Shown: positions 32,361 to 42,970, numbered from the stretch's first letter. The stretch: DNA of 64,000 nt from Bathynomus jamesi (GCA_023014485.1 JAJOZX010007505.1:1-64000), one strand, 5' to 3'. Program-made: numbers and translations. Notes: generated from the letters alone by a model not told the origin.

Positions 32361-32869
32361 TAGTGATGGGACGATTAATCGGAATCGGAATCGAGAATCG
32401 GAAGAATCGAGCATTTTTCAGGAATCGGAATCGGAATCGGAATCGAGAGAATTGTACCATGATTTCCGATTCTTAAAACGATTCTTTAACTTTTAATTGA
32501 CCAGTTTTGCAATGTAAACTTTAAAATTTAAATGAAAGAGGATAACAAATTTTATTTTTATTGTATTGTAGCTATACATTAAAACATGTATATCCATGAT
32601 GTGTAATCAAGAAGATTAAAATGAATTGTTACAACTTACAGTTGATTTTTATTTTTAAACCAATCTATTATAATTTATAATTTATATTACCATACTCATA
32701 ATGTAAATAGTTAATCTTACCAGAGTAAAATATGACACTTTCCAGAAAAACAAGTATAGAATTATATTTAAAAATATTGAGAATCGGAATCGGAATCGTA
32801 TCGGAATCGAGACTTTTTAGTGGTATCGGAATCGGAATCGTTAAAAATTTTGGTATCGTCCCATCACTA
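32361..32869. mobile_element. hAT-type non-autonomous element 3
   Basis: The ends TAGTGATGGGACGAT and ATCGTCCCATCACTA are inverted. Multiple GAATCGGAATCGG subterminal repeats lie on both sides, and the AT-rich middle is non-coding. TA-rich flanks hide the target duplication. The style matches elements 1 and 2 but the end sequence differs. Confidence 0.8.
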
Positions 32870-32870
32870 A

Positions 32871-32872
<2 letters not shown>

Positions 32873-32922
<50 letters not shown>

Positions 32923-32924
32923 AT
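32873..32924. repeat. (TA)n array
   Basis: TA array between hAT 3 and the foldback SINE. Confidence 0.95.
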
Positions 32925-33232
32925 ATTAACCACTGTACCAAGGACCCCGATTAGTCAGTACTCGTAATTCTCTCCATACGAGCGGAATAAAATGCCCTGA
33001 GGGGCACTTTCGCATGCCGTATGTAGGAGAATTACGAGTACTAACTAATCGGGTCCTTGGTGCAGTGGTTAGCATATCCGACCGGCAATTGGATGATCCC
33101 GGGTTCGATTCCTGGGAGGCACCTCATTTTTCATTTGCTCGTTCTCCCTCCTCATCTTTTGCGGAACGCTCTTCTACACAAGCGTCGTTCTTTACATTAA
33201 TTATACTGCGTGTTGTTTGCAGTTAAAAAAAT
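32925..33232 (+). mobile_element. tRNA-derived SINE, family 4, with inverted head copy
   Basis: GGTGCAGTGGTTAGCA (A-box/D-arm) and CCGGGTTCGATTCCTGG (T-arm with B-box) fold as a tRNA-like head at 33052-33122. The D stem is TGC/GCA, the anticodon stem TCCGA/TTGGA with loop CCGGCAA, and the T stem has one wobble; the acceptor is imperfect. Upstream, 32928-32985 is an inverted copy of the head's 5' half, separated by about 30 nt, so the SINE 5' end folds back. A body and tail lead to (A)n(TA)n. Confidence 0.75.
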
Positions 33233-33251
33233 ATATATATATATATATACC

Positions 33252-33290
<39 letters not shown>

Positions 33291-33840
33291 TTACATATAT
33301 TGGTTAAATATTGGTTACATGACTATTTTATAATCGAGCCTGTCACAATTACCCAAACGAGTAATTATCAGAATATTCTTCACAAAACATTTTAAAATCC
33401 ATTAACACTTAACACTTTTAAGGGCCGAGGCCACGGAAATTACCACACATTTTAAAGCTTCGCATTTAAGCGGAAAAAAAAAAGACGATTTTTTGGGGGG
33501 GGGAGGGGGGTACGCGTTTATAAAAATGACATATTTTTCCGAGTAAGTTTAGTGCATAGTTATAAAAGGTCCGTTTTTATATCTTGACTTATAAATATGT
33601 TCTACTTAACGGTGCATCATAATTTTAAAAAAAAAAAGGATTTAGTTTCAAATAAAGGACAATTAACTAAGTTTTTGTTTTTCTTTTTATCCAAAAGGGA
33701 AAGTGACACTGAACTTAGAATTTTTAGGAATCTGAAAAATTGATAATAAATAAAATTGATGAACGTAAAATGTCCTTGAGTTCTCAAACAGCGAAAATTT
33801 AACGTACCGCAAAGGCTGCAGCAAATAATATATATATATA
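33233..33840. other. Unassigned stretch
   Basis: (TA)n to about 33290, a G-run near 33495, and unassigned AT-rich sequence. Confidence 0.45.
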
Positions 33841-33929
33841 CAGGGTGGCCCAAAATGAATATCACAAAAAAATTATATATTTATTAGTTCAGATAGCAGC
33901 ACCATCCAAATGACATTATATTCTGAACG

Positions 33930-34845
33930 GTTATAATTTTTATTTAGGATTGTTTTGGGATTAATTCATTAATTTGTTATATTCATGTTGGGATTAATTC
34001 ATTGATTTGTTATATTCATGTTGGGATTAATCATTAATTTGTTATATTCATGTTGGAATTCATTCATTTGTTATATTCATTTGGGATTAATTCATTCACT
34101 CGTTAAATTCATTTTGGGATTAATTCATTCACTCGTTAAATTCATTTTGGGATTAATTCATTCACTCGTTAAATTCATGTTGGGTTTAATTCATTCACTC
34201 GTTAAATTCATTTTGGGATTAATTCATTCACTCGTTAAATTCATTTTGGGATTAATTCATTCACTCGTTAAATTCATTTTGGGATTAATTCATTCACTCG
34301 TTAAATTCATTTGGGATTAATTCATTCACTCGTTAAATTCATTTTGGGATTAATTCATTCACTCGTTAAATTCATTTTGGGATTAATTCATTCACTCGTT
34401 AAATTCATTTGGGATTAATTCATTCACTCGTTAAATTCATTTTGGGATTAATTCATTCACTCGTTAAATTCATTTTGGGATTAATTCATTCACTCGTTAA
34501 ATTCATTTTGGATTAATTCATTCACTCGTTAAATTCATCTTGGGATTAATTCATTCACTCGTTAAATTCATTTTGGATTAATTCATTCACTCGTTAAATT
34601 CATTTGGGATTAATTCATTCACTCGTTAAATTCATTTTGGGTTTAATTCATTCACTCGTTAAATTCATTTTGGGATTAATTCATTCACTCGTTAAATTCA
34701 TTTTGGGATTAATTCATTCACTCGTTAAATTCATCTTGGGATTAATTCATTCACTCGTTAAATTCATTTTGGGTTTAATTCATTCACTCGTTAAATTCAT
34801 TTTGGATTAATTCATTCACTCGTTAAATTCATTTAATAAACTTGT
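33930..34845. repeat. 33-bp minisatellite, about 27 copies
   Basis: The unit is GGGATTAATTCATTCACTCG followed by TTAAATTCATTTT; variants drop 1-2 nt. Because 33 is a multiple of three, stretches read as an 11-residue repeat (LGLIHSLVKFI) at 34018-34320 and 34604-34810. The 1-nt indels between blocks break the frame, so this is not evidence of a protein. Confidence 0.95.
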
Positions 34846-35051
34846 ACATGCTTTCCATTATTAGCTTTAATTAATATTATTTTGCGTTCAAATTCTGGGA
34901 ACACATTTTCCAACACAGCTTCAGGGATGAACATAACAGCAACACGAGTACAATGTTTTAACTCCTGAAGATCGCTTGGTTTGTTATAATAAACTTTTGT
35001 TTTCAAAACGACTCAAAGATAGAATCCAAAGGGATAAATCGGTGAAGCGAG

Positions 35052-35222
35052 CCATAGGCGGATCCAGAAGGGGTGCAGGGGGTTTAATTGAAGCAATGGG
35101 GCTTAATTTGGAGGCCCTATACATCCTGGTTAAACGAAATTAGGTAAAACGTTTGAATGCTTATGTCCACGTTGCTTCAGTTAAAGCCCCACGACTTCCC
35201 CCACCCTCTGGATCCGCCTATG
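35052..35222. mobile_element. MITE inserted in the mariner relic
   Basis: ATAGGCGGATCCAGAAGGGG and CCCTCTGGATCCGCCTAT form inverted ends of about 170 bp. GAGC-type bases flank both sides. It separates two parts of a transposase reading frame. Confidence 0.7.
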
Positions 35223-35223
35223 G

Positions 35224-35445
35224 AGCGAACAAGCCATTTTGTAGGTCCTCCCCTACCAATCCATCGCCCTGAAAATGTTTCGTTCAAAAATGCTCGAACG
35301 TTTCGAGTAGAATGTGGTGGTGCTCCATCTTGTTGGAAGGTTGTCCTTCGTAACAAACAGGGGGTTCCTTGCAATTGTGGGATCAAAACTCTTCTTGTAT
35401 CTTTGAGTAAGAACCGCCAGTTACAGTTCGTTCGTCAGTTTTGGG
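35224..35445 (-). pseudogene. Mariner-type transposase fragment
   Basis: The minus strand gives TTFQQDGAPPHSTRNVRAFL then GRWIGRGGPTKWLVRS. QQDGAPPH holds the second catalytic Asp, and GRWIGRGGP..W is a usual lead-in to the SPDL motif. That motif should follow but is replaced by the MITE. Beyond the MITE the frame resumes weakly (ARFTDLSLWIL), and at 34870-34960 IPEAVLENVFPEFERKI resembles the C-terminal helix. Confidence 0.65.
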
Positions 35446-36345
35446 TCCACTGTTATTTTATTATATATAAATGACCTTCCACGTTCATCTGGTATACTGA
35501 ACTTCATAATGTTTGCAGATGATACAACTGTGTTTTTTTTCTTGCAAAGATGTTAATTCAGCTGAGATTATATTTAATTCAGAATTTATCAGTGTAATGA
35601 AATGGTTGACCACCAATAAACTCTTCCTAAATACCAGTAAAACAAAATTTCATGATTTTTTACTAATAAAAGAAATGTATATCTTGATGAACTTAATGTT
35701 AATGAAATCGCCATAAAGGAGTGTACTGTAACAAAATTTCTTGGTGTAATGCTAGATAAGAATTTGCAATGGAGTGATCATGTAAATTATATCGCGAAAA
35801 AGATTTCAAGGAGCGTTGCTATAATGTTTAAACTTAGAAATGTAGTCTCTAAACAAGTTTTATTGACTCTTTATCATACTCTTGTTCTTCCTTATCTAAC
35901 GTACTGCACCCTTGTTTGGGGAAACTCCGCTAACAATGCTTTAAACAGTCTCTTTGTCATCCAAAAAAGAGCAATAAGGTTATTATCTGATGTTGATTTC
36001 CATGACCTTCTAGTGCATTATTTAAAGAGCTAAACCTACTAAAGCTCAATGATATAACCAAACTGGCACATTTTATTTTTATTTACGAGTGTAAGAACAA
36101 AATCATTAATTTACAATGGGTAAATAGATATTTCGTAACTCATCAAGAAATCCCCTCGTATCAGACCAGAAATAGATCAAAGCATGTTATACCTCAATTT
36201 AGATTGTCTTCATCTCAAAAACTATCCATTTTCATTGGATTGAAACTATGGAATGATTTAAATGCCGATATGAAAAATATTGTGAATGTAAATTTGTTTA
36301 AAACCAAGTTGAAATCTCGATTAATAATGGCATACTAATAAAAAT
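35446..36345 (+). mobile_element. LINE-C, 5'-truncated copy
   Basis: Begins within the reverse transcriptase and continues to the C-terminal region with stop codons at about 36336. AT-rich 3' sequence follows to about 36606. A second 3' fragment of the same family is at 43027-43171. Confidence 0.75.
35470..36336 (+). pseudogene. LINE-C reverse transcriptase C-terminal half, frameshifted
   Basis: In one frame: NDLPRSSGILNFIMFADDTT (motif C, FADD). In the next: VMKWLTTNKLFLNTSKTKF. In the third: LDKNLQWSDHVNYIAKKISR through LTLYHTLVLPYLTYCTLVWG to IQKRAIRLLSD. After another frame change: FRLSSSQKLSIFIGLKLWND. These are the thumb and C-terminal landmarks of LINE (non-LTR) reverse transcriptases. 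At least three frameshifts; inactive. Confidence 0.8.
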
Positions 36346-36606
36346 CTAGGATTAACTGTACATTACTCTATTACTTATTAATTTCTCGTGTCTAATATTG
36401 GTTTCTTTGTATAGTATTGGTATCATACCTTCAATAATGACTTTATATTTGTTTTATATCGAAAATAATAATTTAAGATTAATACAAACCCTAATTAATA
36501 ATTCTTATTCATAATTTATGTATTATTAATTAATAATAACTATCTGTTTTATTTAAATAATTAAGAGCACAGTAAAGCCTAAATCTTAAAGGCCAAATTA
36601 AATAAA

Positions 36607-36744
36607 TAGTCTAATTTCACAACTATTTATATGAGAACAAAAATACAAAATAGTAAAACTCTATTTTATCAATAAAGGATGTTCAGTTAAGGAGAAGACT
36701 GTAGATACCAACTCCTGGTGGGGAGGGGACGTTAGGTAGGAGAC
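36607..36744. other. Short unassigned spacer
   Basis: AT-rich, followed by a GGGGAGGGGACG segment; belongs either to the LINE-C tail or the LINE-A head. Confidence 0.35.
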
Positions 36745-37000
36745 AGGGAGTGCTGGAACTCCCTTTCTCCTGTCAATATCCTCTTTAGCTGATCTTTTTC
36801 TGTCTCATCTACCGTGTGAGCAGTCCAGCATGCTCTCAACCACACATGCATTTAACACACTACACAATTTTTTTCAAAATTTATTAAAAAAAAAGGCCAT
36901 CATGAGCCTCGGAGACGTTGATTTTGGCTCTCTTATAAATGCGGCACTTTTGCAGGCACCCGCCTTTGGCAGTCCTTTCTACATAATAAAAAAAAAATTT
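36745..37000 (+). mobile_element. LINE-A, extreme internal deletion
   Basis: The 5' part (TCTCCTGTCAATATCCTCTT ... GCAGTCCAGCATGCTCTCAA) matches 28085-28180 inverted. The 3' part (TTGATTTTGGCTCTCTTATA ... GGCAGTCCTTTCTACAT) matches the LINE-A 3' end. Almost everything between is missing, leaving a SINE-sized derivative that joins the LINE head to its tail. Confidence 0.65.
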
Positions 37001-37355
37001 CAGTATATAAAGAAGTATATTCGCTATTTTACTGCAACTTTGATTATATTACTCTGGTAGCAAAGAGTACACATAAATGGGTATCTCGTAAATATAATTT
37101 GAATTTGAAATCAAATTAATTTCTGTTGTTTTGAAGGTTGGATTTGAAATATGTTTGGCAAATGATCCAAGCATATTTTCTGCGCTTCTCGTATTTTCTT
37201 CATTTTCAGTTAACTATTTCTAAACAGGTCATTTATATTAACTTGTTAACATCATTTTCTGTTTATTTTGGCTTTATTTTTTTTGCCTATTTTTATCTTT
37301 TTCATTAATTTTTACATCTAATTTATTTTGTTAGTGGAAAGTGTGTTAGTGTTGA
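37001..37355. other. Unassigned AT-rich stretch
   Basis: Nothing recognised. Confidence 0.4.
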
Positions 37356-37546
37356 TGTTACGGCCTTTTTGCGAAATCGGCCTTTTTGCAAAAGTGTTAA
37401 GTTGTGATATTTTCGTCAAACAACGAAAGTATCACGACTGAACCTAACCAATTGTCAAGGGCGGACAGTTGACCTAACCGGGCATTCAATTAACCTAAAT
37501 CGGCCATTTTTTGCAAAAAGGCCGATTTCGCATAAAGGCCGTAACA
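37356..37546. mobile_element. Foldback element K3 (shared-core family)
   Basis: Inverted ends TGTTACGGCCTTTTTGCGAA / GCATAAAGGCCGTAACA, with a second GGCC(A)TTTTTGC pair inside. The core is present as AGTATCACGACTGAACCTAA, CCAATTGTCAAGGGCGGACA and GTTGACCTAACCGGGCATTC. It is the smallest complete member at 191 bp. No clear target duplication could be read. Confidence 0.85.
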
Positions 37547-38112
37547 TAGATAATTGAAAGTATCGTAAATTACGATACTAAGCATGATTGAATTGTGATG
37601 CTTTTAAGGATTTACAGAGAATATTTTTTGGGGGGCGTAAATAAGGTCCTTATTAAAGTAAAAAAAAAAAAAAATTTATATAAAAGTATATTTTGGTTAT
37701 AAAATTGTATAGCGTATTTAGGTCCTGTATTTGTATACAGCCTTCATAGTTTCTATGGAAATAAACCTTACTTATGGGTCATAAGTGTGATTGTCACAAC
37801 AATAAAGAAATAATTTTTAAGTGGTCATGTAAGATTTGGTCATATGTGTATAGACAGACTTTCATAATCTGTGTTTTTGACATATATGTACATATTCCCG
37901 ATAATTTTCTGCCATAATTTTTTGTATAGAATAGGCAAGGACCATCTTTTAATTAAATTATATTATAAAGAAGAAATTCTTGCATGGAAATAAACAACAA
38001 AACAGTCATACTCGTAAAATACATTCTATCATTTTTGTAAATTATCCTCTAATTCCTTTGTTGATGAAGGAATCAAGGTTTTTTGAATGCAAGGTCTGAG
38101 GAATTTATTTTC

Positions 38113-38158
<46 letters not shown>

Positions 38159-38881
38159 AGGCCCTATGTATGTGGCATCTCTCCTAACCTTCACCCGGAA
38201 GAAGGGAAAATATTGTATTACATACTTTCAAAATGACGTAGGCTTCGTGTGACACGTCATTAGCATTTACGGGGTCAAAATATATTCAAAAGTTCAACGA
38301 GAGGTAGGAACTACTGCTAAAAATTACGAAATAACAAGAGTTTTAGTTCTATATAGAATACTATACATGCAAGACCCCCTCTTTCAGGATTACCAAATAC
38401 CAATTGTGAACTTTGTTCTCATGTTAATTATGATCTTAGTTTTGCAGACGTGAAACTGCCATTCATTTCTTTTTGAGCAGGGGCTCCTCCAAGTGGGCGT
38501 GTGGGGGGGTAACTGAGGTGACTATTTTTATATACAAAAAAAATTATCTTATCTTCTTTGAAAGCATGGCAAAATGTTTAGCTCATCAATGAGCGAAATA
38601 GACACCATAAAACGTTCTTTAGAAGCTATTTGAGGCAGATTTTGATACCAGCCACCCACCTCCCCCAAATTCTAGAAGAGTCCCTGTTAAGATATAGTTT
38701 TATATTTGAAGTGAGAGTGTAGTTACTAATAAACCAATATAAATTGTTAAGTGAAGTGTGGGAACTCCTAGACAGAGTCAAGTTAACCTTTCCTGGTGTT
38801 AATCAGTTAACAGTTAACATTAAAATATTGACTATAGCATTTTTTCTATACCCAGTTTTAGTGTTTTACTCATTTTTTAGT
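37547..38881. other. Unassigned stretch
   Basis: (TA)n(TG)n at 38113-38158; otherwise no gene or recognisable element over 1.3 kb. Confidence 0.4.
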
Positions 38882-38990
38882 TGACCCAATTATTATTTTG
38901 GAGACCCAATTGTTATTTTGGAGACCCAATTTTGGAGACCCAATTATTATTTTGGAGACCCAATTATTATTTTGGAGACCCAAAATAATA
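38882..38990. repeat. Tandem repeat TTATTTTGGAGACCCAATTA
   Basis: About five units of 22-24 bp (TTTTGGAGACCCAATTATTA), one unit shorter. It ends in an inverted scrap AAAATAATAATT. Confidence 0.9.
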
Positions 38991-39646
38991 ATTAAGATCG
39001 GAAGTCTACTTAATCGGTTCCCAGATTTTTCATTTACTTCCGTGACAATCGAATTTGTGGGTAAAGCTAGGTTAAGTCGGGATAGGGTTATAGGTCATAG
39101 TCGGTTGTAGGGTTAGATTAGGTCAATTAGAGAATTATCAGTGTACAACGTAAGCAAGAAAGTTCCTTCATCATTTACGTCTCAGTATCTAAAAGGGTTT
39201 TTTGTAACTTTAAGCTAATTTTTTTATAACTTGCCTCATAAACACCTCAAGTGAAAGACTCGTGAATTGGCTGTGGCAACAACGGGTGATTATCCACAAA
39301 AAACTTCCATCCTCCATAAGGGACAAGTACATGGGGATGAATACAAGAACCTTCCACTGATATTTCTCGCCGGAAAGAGGTCTTTCTACTCTCGTGGTGG
39401 CACAACACCGCAAAGTATGAACGACTCAGTATATCACTTGCCGCATAAAAACCTTTCACTGCATGAGACCCAAGTTGAAACTTGTCGATATTCAAAGAAT
39501 TGGCAGACACATACACATGACAGACATCCAATTACAGAAAACACACTCACACAGTTGCCTGCCTTGTTAACATGTCTAAGAATAGAATAGATAAGTATTT
39601 TGTAGAAATACAATTTCCTAATGAACAAAAGAAAAATGCATGGCAT
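38991..39646. other. Unassigned stretch
   Basis: Open frames exist on both strands at 39210-39590 but none shows a recognisable domain or motif. No start or splice context supports a gene. Confidence 0.35.
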
Positions 39647-39860
39647 CAGAGGCGCCCACAGGCGGACGCACAGACGCACGTGCGTCCACCATATTTTAAT
39701 ATCTAGAAAAGATGGAGACCAAATTTTAATTTTTTAGAAAACCTGTGGGATAGGAGCACAGATGGCCTAATTATTTTACTTATTTATTGCGCTGCGTCCC
39801 CAAGAATCTCAACCTAAAAAACTCGTGCGTCCAATTTTTTAAAGGCTGCGGGCGCCCCTG
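39647..39860. mobile_element. hAT-like MITE, CAGAGGCGCCC ends
   Basis: CAGAGGCGCCCACAGGCGGA and GGGCGCCCCTG are inverted. GGACGCAC/GTGCGTCC blocks repeat the motif inside. 214 bp. No clean 8-bp target duplication was found, so the superfamily is tentative. Confidence 0.65.
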
Positions 39861-40734
39861 CATTTGCATGGATTAGGTGAGGTAGAGTTGCGTTTCTGCG
39901 GTTACTATTTCTTCTTTCTCCTGGGCGGATGGATGCACGTGACGGGTGAGGGCATGGTGAGTAAAATGTGATCTCCATTCTTAATTCCTGTTTCAACACC
40001 TTTTTTGTAGAAACATTTCATCACTTTACCAGCAGGGTGACTTTGCGCGTACGAGGGTGTAAACATGGGTGTAGATATAGGAAGTTTGACCTTTACCTCT
40101 CTTAATTCTGGGGGGCCTAGGGTCTTTGTCGGACCGATACTTCGGTAAATAGAGCTGTAAATATTTTGTATAAAATCAAAACCATATGTTCGAAGTTTGT
40201 GCGACGATACTAAGTAGTTGATATGTAGTCATATCTATGTAGTCATATCAACACAAATATATTATTACGTTAGTTTAACAACAGTGGTGCTATCTAGTGT
40301 ACGATTTATGTGTGCGCATAGAGTAATTGTAAAGCTACTTTTTATATTCTCCCCTTTCCTACAAAATTTCCTTGGCTACTTTTCCAAGGTCAAGGTATTT
40401 TCTTCAACCTTTTTCCGTACCCGCTTCTGGCGGAGAGGGAACGGAGGGTAGGGGAGAGAGAGAGCCTTATGCTTTCCTATCCAGTTTTCTACTACGGCTA
40501 GAATAGTTAAAAAATTAGTCATTTAATAACAAGCCCCTCCCCGAGTGGACGAAAGGTCTTTGAGGCTTCTTCTTGTCCTTGCAATTCCTTGTTTTTGGTA
40601 TAGCTTTTTGGTCTACAGACTCAAAAAGAGAGCCAGTAAGTTTCCGGTTAGTGTCTATGATGTCTCCAAACTGGAATCTAATTATTTACATTCTTTAACA
40701 TTCTTTATTGTATAATTGGGCAGTGATCACATGT
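39861..40734. other. Unassigned stretch
   Basis: Nothing recognised. A TATGTAGTCATATC direct duplication lies at 40222-40248. Confidence 0.4.
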
Positions 40735-40947
40735 ACAGGGAGGCCCATAAGTCCCAATCAGTTATAAAGCAAAAATCCATCTAGTGGATTTAAAAAAAAA
40801 AAAAAGAATATTTGTCGAGGTGGTCATAATATTTTCCACTTTGAATAATCAATAAATATTTCTAATTTTATTATAAACATTTTACTTTGTTTGATTTTTT
40901 ATATTTTCACTTTAATTATAACCGATTCGGACTTATGGGCTAACCCG
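40735..40947. mobile_element. Mariner-type MITE, CAGGGAGGCCCATAAGTCC ends
   Basis: TA-flanked CAGGGAGGCCCATAAGTCC and the imperfect inverse GGACTTATGGGCTAACCCG, with inner ATTATAACCGATT complementarity. Non-coding. Confidence 0.7.
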
Positions 40948-41004
40948 TAGAAACTTAATTCGAATGAATTTGATCGTCTCCCTGTTTCTACAGTTTTCAT
41001 ATTC

Positions 41005-41026
41005 CTGACGAGGACAAACCCGAAAC
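41005..41026 (+). other. CTGACGA..CCCGAAAC motif (hammerhead-like core)
   Basis: CCTGACGAGGACAAACCCGA then AAC: an exact CTGAnGA box, a short GG/CC stem and GAAAC. CTACAG (about 40987) and CTGTAAG (41032) could pair outside. Better conserved than the 6364 motif. Either a ribozyme relic or a retroelement 3'-end signature. Confidence 0.4.
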
Positions 41027-41331
41027 TACACTGTAAGCAGTAAAGCTGCCGATGACATGACAAGTATTAAACACTAGGTTCCACATATAAAAATACAGAA
41101 TAATTTTGTTTGGCATATAAAAATTTCGGGGGCTAACCCCCCCTTTATATTTCATTAATTCACGTGAATATTTTTTAATTAACTTTAATTATATTAACTT
41201 AAACTCATTCGTATTTTTGTATTTTAGAAAAATATGTTAAATTTTAAAAAATTTGCATAAATTTACTACATGTCGAATTCAATTTCCTGTAATTCTTATT
41301 TTTACTGAACTCTTTAACTTAACCACGATAC

Positions 41332-42106
41332 ACAAGGTGTTCTAAAATTAGCTAGTAAACTTTGGTGTTTTAAAATTAGCTAGTAAACTTTTGTGTTCTA
41401 AAATTAGCTAGTAAACTTTTGTGTTCTAAAATTAGCTAGTAAACTTTGGTGTTCTAAAATTAGCTAGTAAACTTTGTGTTCTAAAATTAGCTAGTAAACT
41501 TTGTGTTCTAAAATTAGCTAATAAACTTTTGTGTTCTAAAATTAGCTAGTAAACTTTTGTGTTCTAAAATTAGCTAGTAAACTTTTGTGTTCTAAAATTA
41601 GCTAGTAAACTTTGTGTTCTAAAATTAGCTAATAAACTTTGGTGTTCTAAAATTAGCTAATAACTTTGGTGTTCTAAAATTAGCTAGTAAACTTTGGTGT
41701 TCTAAAATTAGCTAGTAAACTTTGGTGTTCTAAAATTAGCTAGTAAACTTTGTGTTTTAAAATTAGCTAGTGAACTTTGGTGTTCTAAAATTAGCTAGTG
41801 AACTTTGGTGTTTAAAATTAGCTAGTGAAACTTTGGTGTTCTAAAATTAGCTAGTAAACTTTGGTGTTCTAAAATTAGCTAGTAAACTTTGGTGTTCTAA
41901 AATTAGCTAGTAAACTTTCATATGAATGCAATACCTTAACAAAAATTATGCTATTTTTAACAATTTTAATTCAAATACAGCAAAAATAATTGTTTATTTT
42001 AGATGTTTAAAGTATCTTCCTTCAACTTGAACACATTATTCACAAAGTCAGACTACTGATCAACAGACATATAAAAGTTTACTAGGTAAATTTAGAACAC
42101 CCTGTA
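41332..42106. mobile_element. MITE whose left end has expanded into a minisatellite
   Basis: The right end AAATTTAGAACACCCTG (TA follows) is a mariner-type terminus. Its complement, GTGTTCTAAAATTAGCTAGT plus AAACTTTG, is exactly the unit of the tandem array at 41332-41920. About 21 copies of the 28-bp unit stand where a single left inverted repeat would be expected. The unique interior is about 41920-42075. Confidence 0.8.
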
Positions 42107-42212
42107 TTTAGTTATGCCCGTTATACAGAACTAGTTTAAAAAATACATCCTGCAAAATGGCCAATTTTTTTGTGTGCATAATAATAATCCTTGAAGAGAA
42201 TAATAATACACG

Positions 42213-42243
<31 letters not shown>
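42107..42243. other. Spacer with (ATT)n
   Basis: Contains (ATT)n at about 42213-42243 leading into a SINE. Confidence 0.5.
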
Positions 42244-42245
<2 letters not shown>

Positions 42246-42370
42246 AGTGAAGACACTGAGGTCAGGGGTTCGGATCCCGGTGATGCTGATAATAATACTA
42301 CAGGAGAACGCAATGGGGCACATTAGTTGGCCTAAGCGTTGTGCCAGTTCCTGACTCTCCTCATTAATTA
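42244..42370 (+). mobile_element. tRNA-derived SINE, family 1, copy 3 (5'-truncated)
   Basis: AAGTGAAGACACTGAGGTCA, B-box GGGTTCGGATCCC, then ATTAGTTGGCCTAAGCGTTG and CAGTTCCTGACTCTCCTCATTA. The A-box part is replaced by (ATT)n. Confidence 0.75.
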
Positions 42371-42496
42371 TTATTATTATTATTATTATTATTATTGTCA
42401 GTGTTATTATTATATACTACACCTTTTTTAACAACGTAATTGGGGGTACCTAAAGTCTATTTCTTCGTCAGGTTTGCTTCTTCAAAACCTAAGCCC

Positions 42497-42590
42497 ATGT
42501 TACCCCTTTAATGCCGGAATTTTTGTAAAGTTATAAATGCGTGTATTTGAAACGTTACCAATTTGTAACAGTCGTCCTGAAAGGGTTCAT
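42497..42590. repeat. Short foldback repeat, copy 2 of 3
   Basis: GGAATTTTTGTAAAGTTATA, GCGTGTATTTGAAACGTTAC and ATTTGTAACAGTCGTCCTGA align with 119-222 and 51248-51354. The ends (ACCCCTTTAA / TGAAAGGGTT) are roughly inverted. Confidence 0.6.
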
Positions 42591-42970
42591 AAAGCCTTTT
42601 CCGGGGGAAGTAAAGAAAATAATACTGAATTTAAACAGAAAGAACGCCATATTTTTCCAATGGTAAATATTAACTTATCAAGGTTATCTCGTAGACAGAT
42701 CTCTTTGCCAAGGATAAAGATTGCCACAAAAAGTGAGCGTGTCCCTTCGGGATAAGTTTATTTTTGAAAAAGTGGGCAAAAAAAAAAAACCCGTAAAATT
42801 TATCACCACGCAGCATGCAGTGAGAGGCTCAGAACACTTCTAAAAATAAACCAATGTACGAGAGACTTTGGTTCCAATTTTTCTTTTTACTATCTCGCTG
42901 TTAAAAATCCTTTCAGAAGAAATTTAATACTTGCTTTTATGTGTATAATCCAGTTTAGAACTAAATATAA

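Larger units (their letters stand above)
33841..35445 (-). mobile_element. Degraded mariner-type element hosting a minisatellite and a MITE
   Basis: TA plus CAGGGTGGCCCAAAATGAAT at 33841 is a mariner-style terminus. Minus-strand transposase remnants lie at 35224-35445 and 34870-35050, split by a MITE at about 35052-35222. A 33-bp minisatellite fills most of the left part. The right end is lost where LINE-C begins. The overall assignment is inferred from order and orientation. Confidence 0.55.

Noticed and set aside
33052..33122. Functional tRNA gene
   Set aside because: The anticodon loop has C at position 33, the acceptor stem has mismatches, and a SINE body follows; tRNA-derived SINE is the better reading.
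34018..34810. Open frames encoding an 11-residue repeat (LGLIHSLVKFI)n
   Set aside because: They are produced by a 33-bp minisatellite; 1-2-nt indels between blocks break the frame and there is no start context, signal or splice structure.
39210..39590. Overlapping open frames on both strands as a possible gene
   Set aside because: No recognisable domain, no codon bias argument available, and several frames are open at once, as in non-coding DNA.
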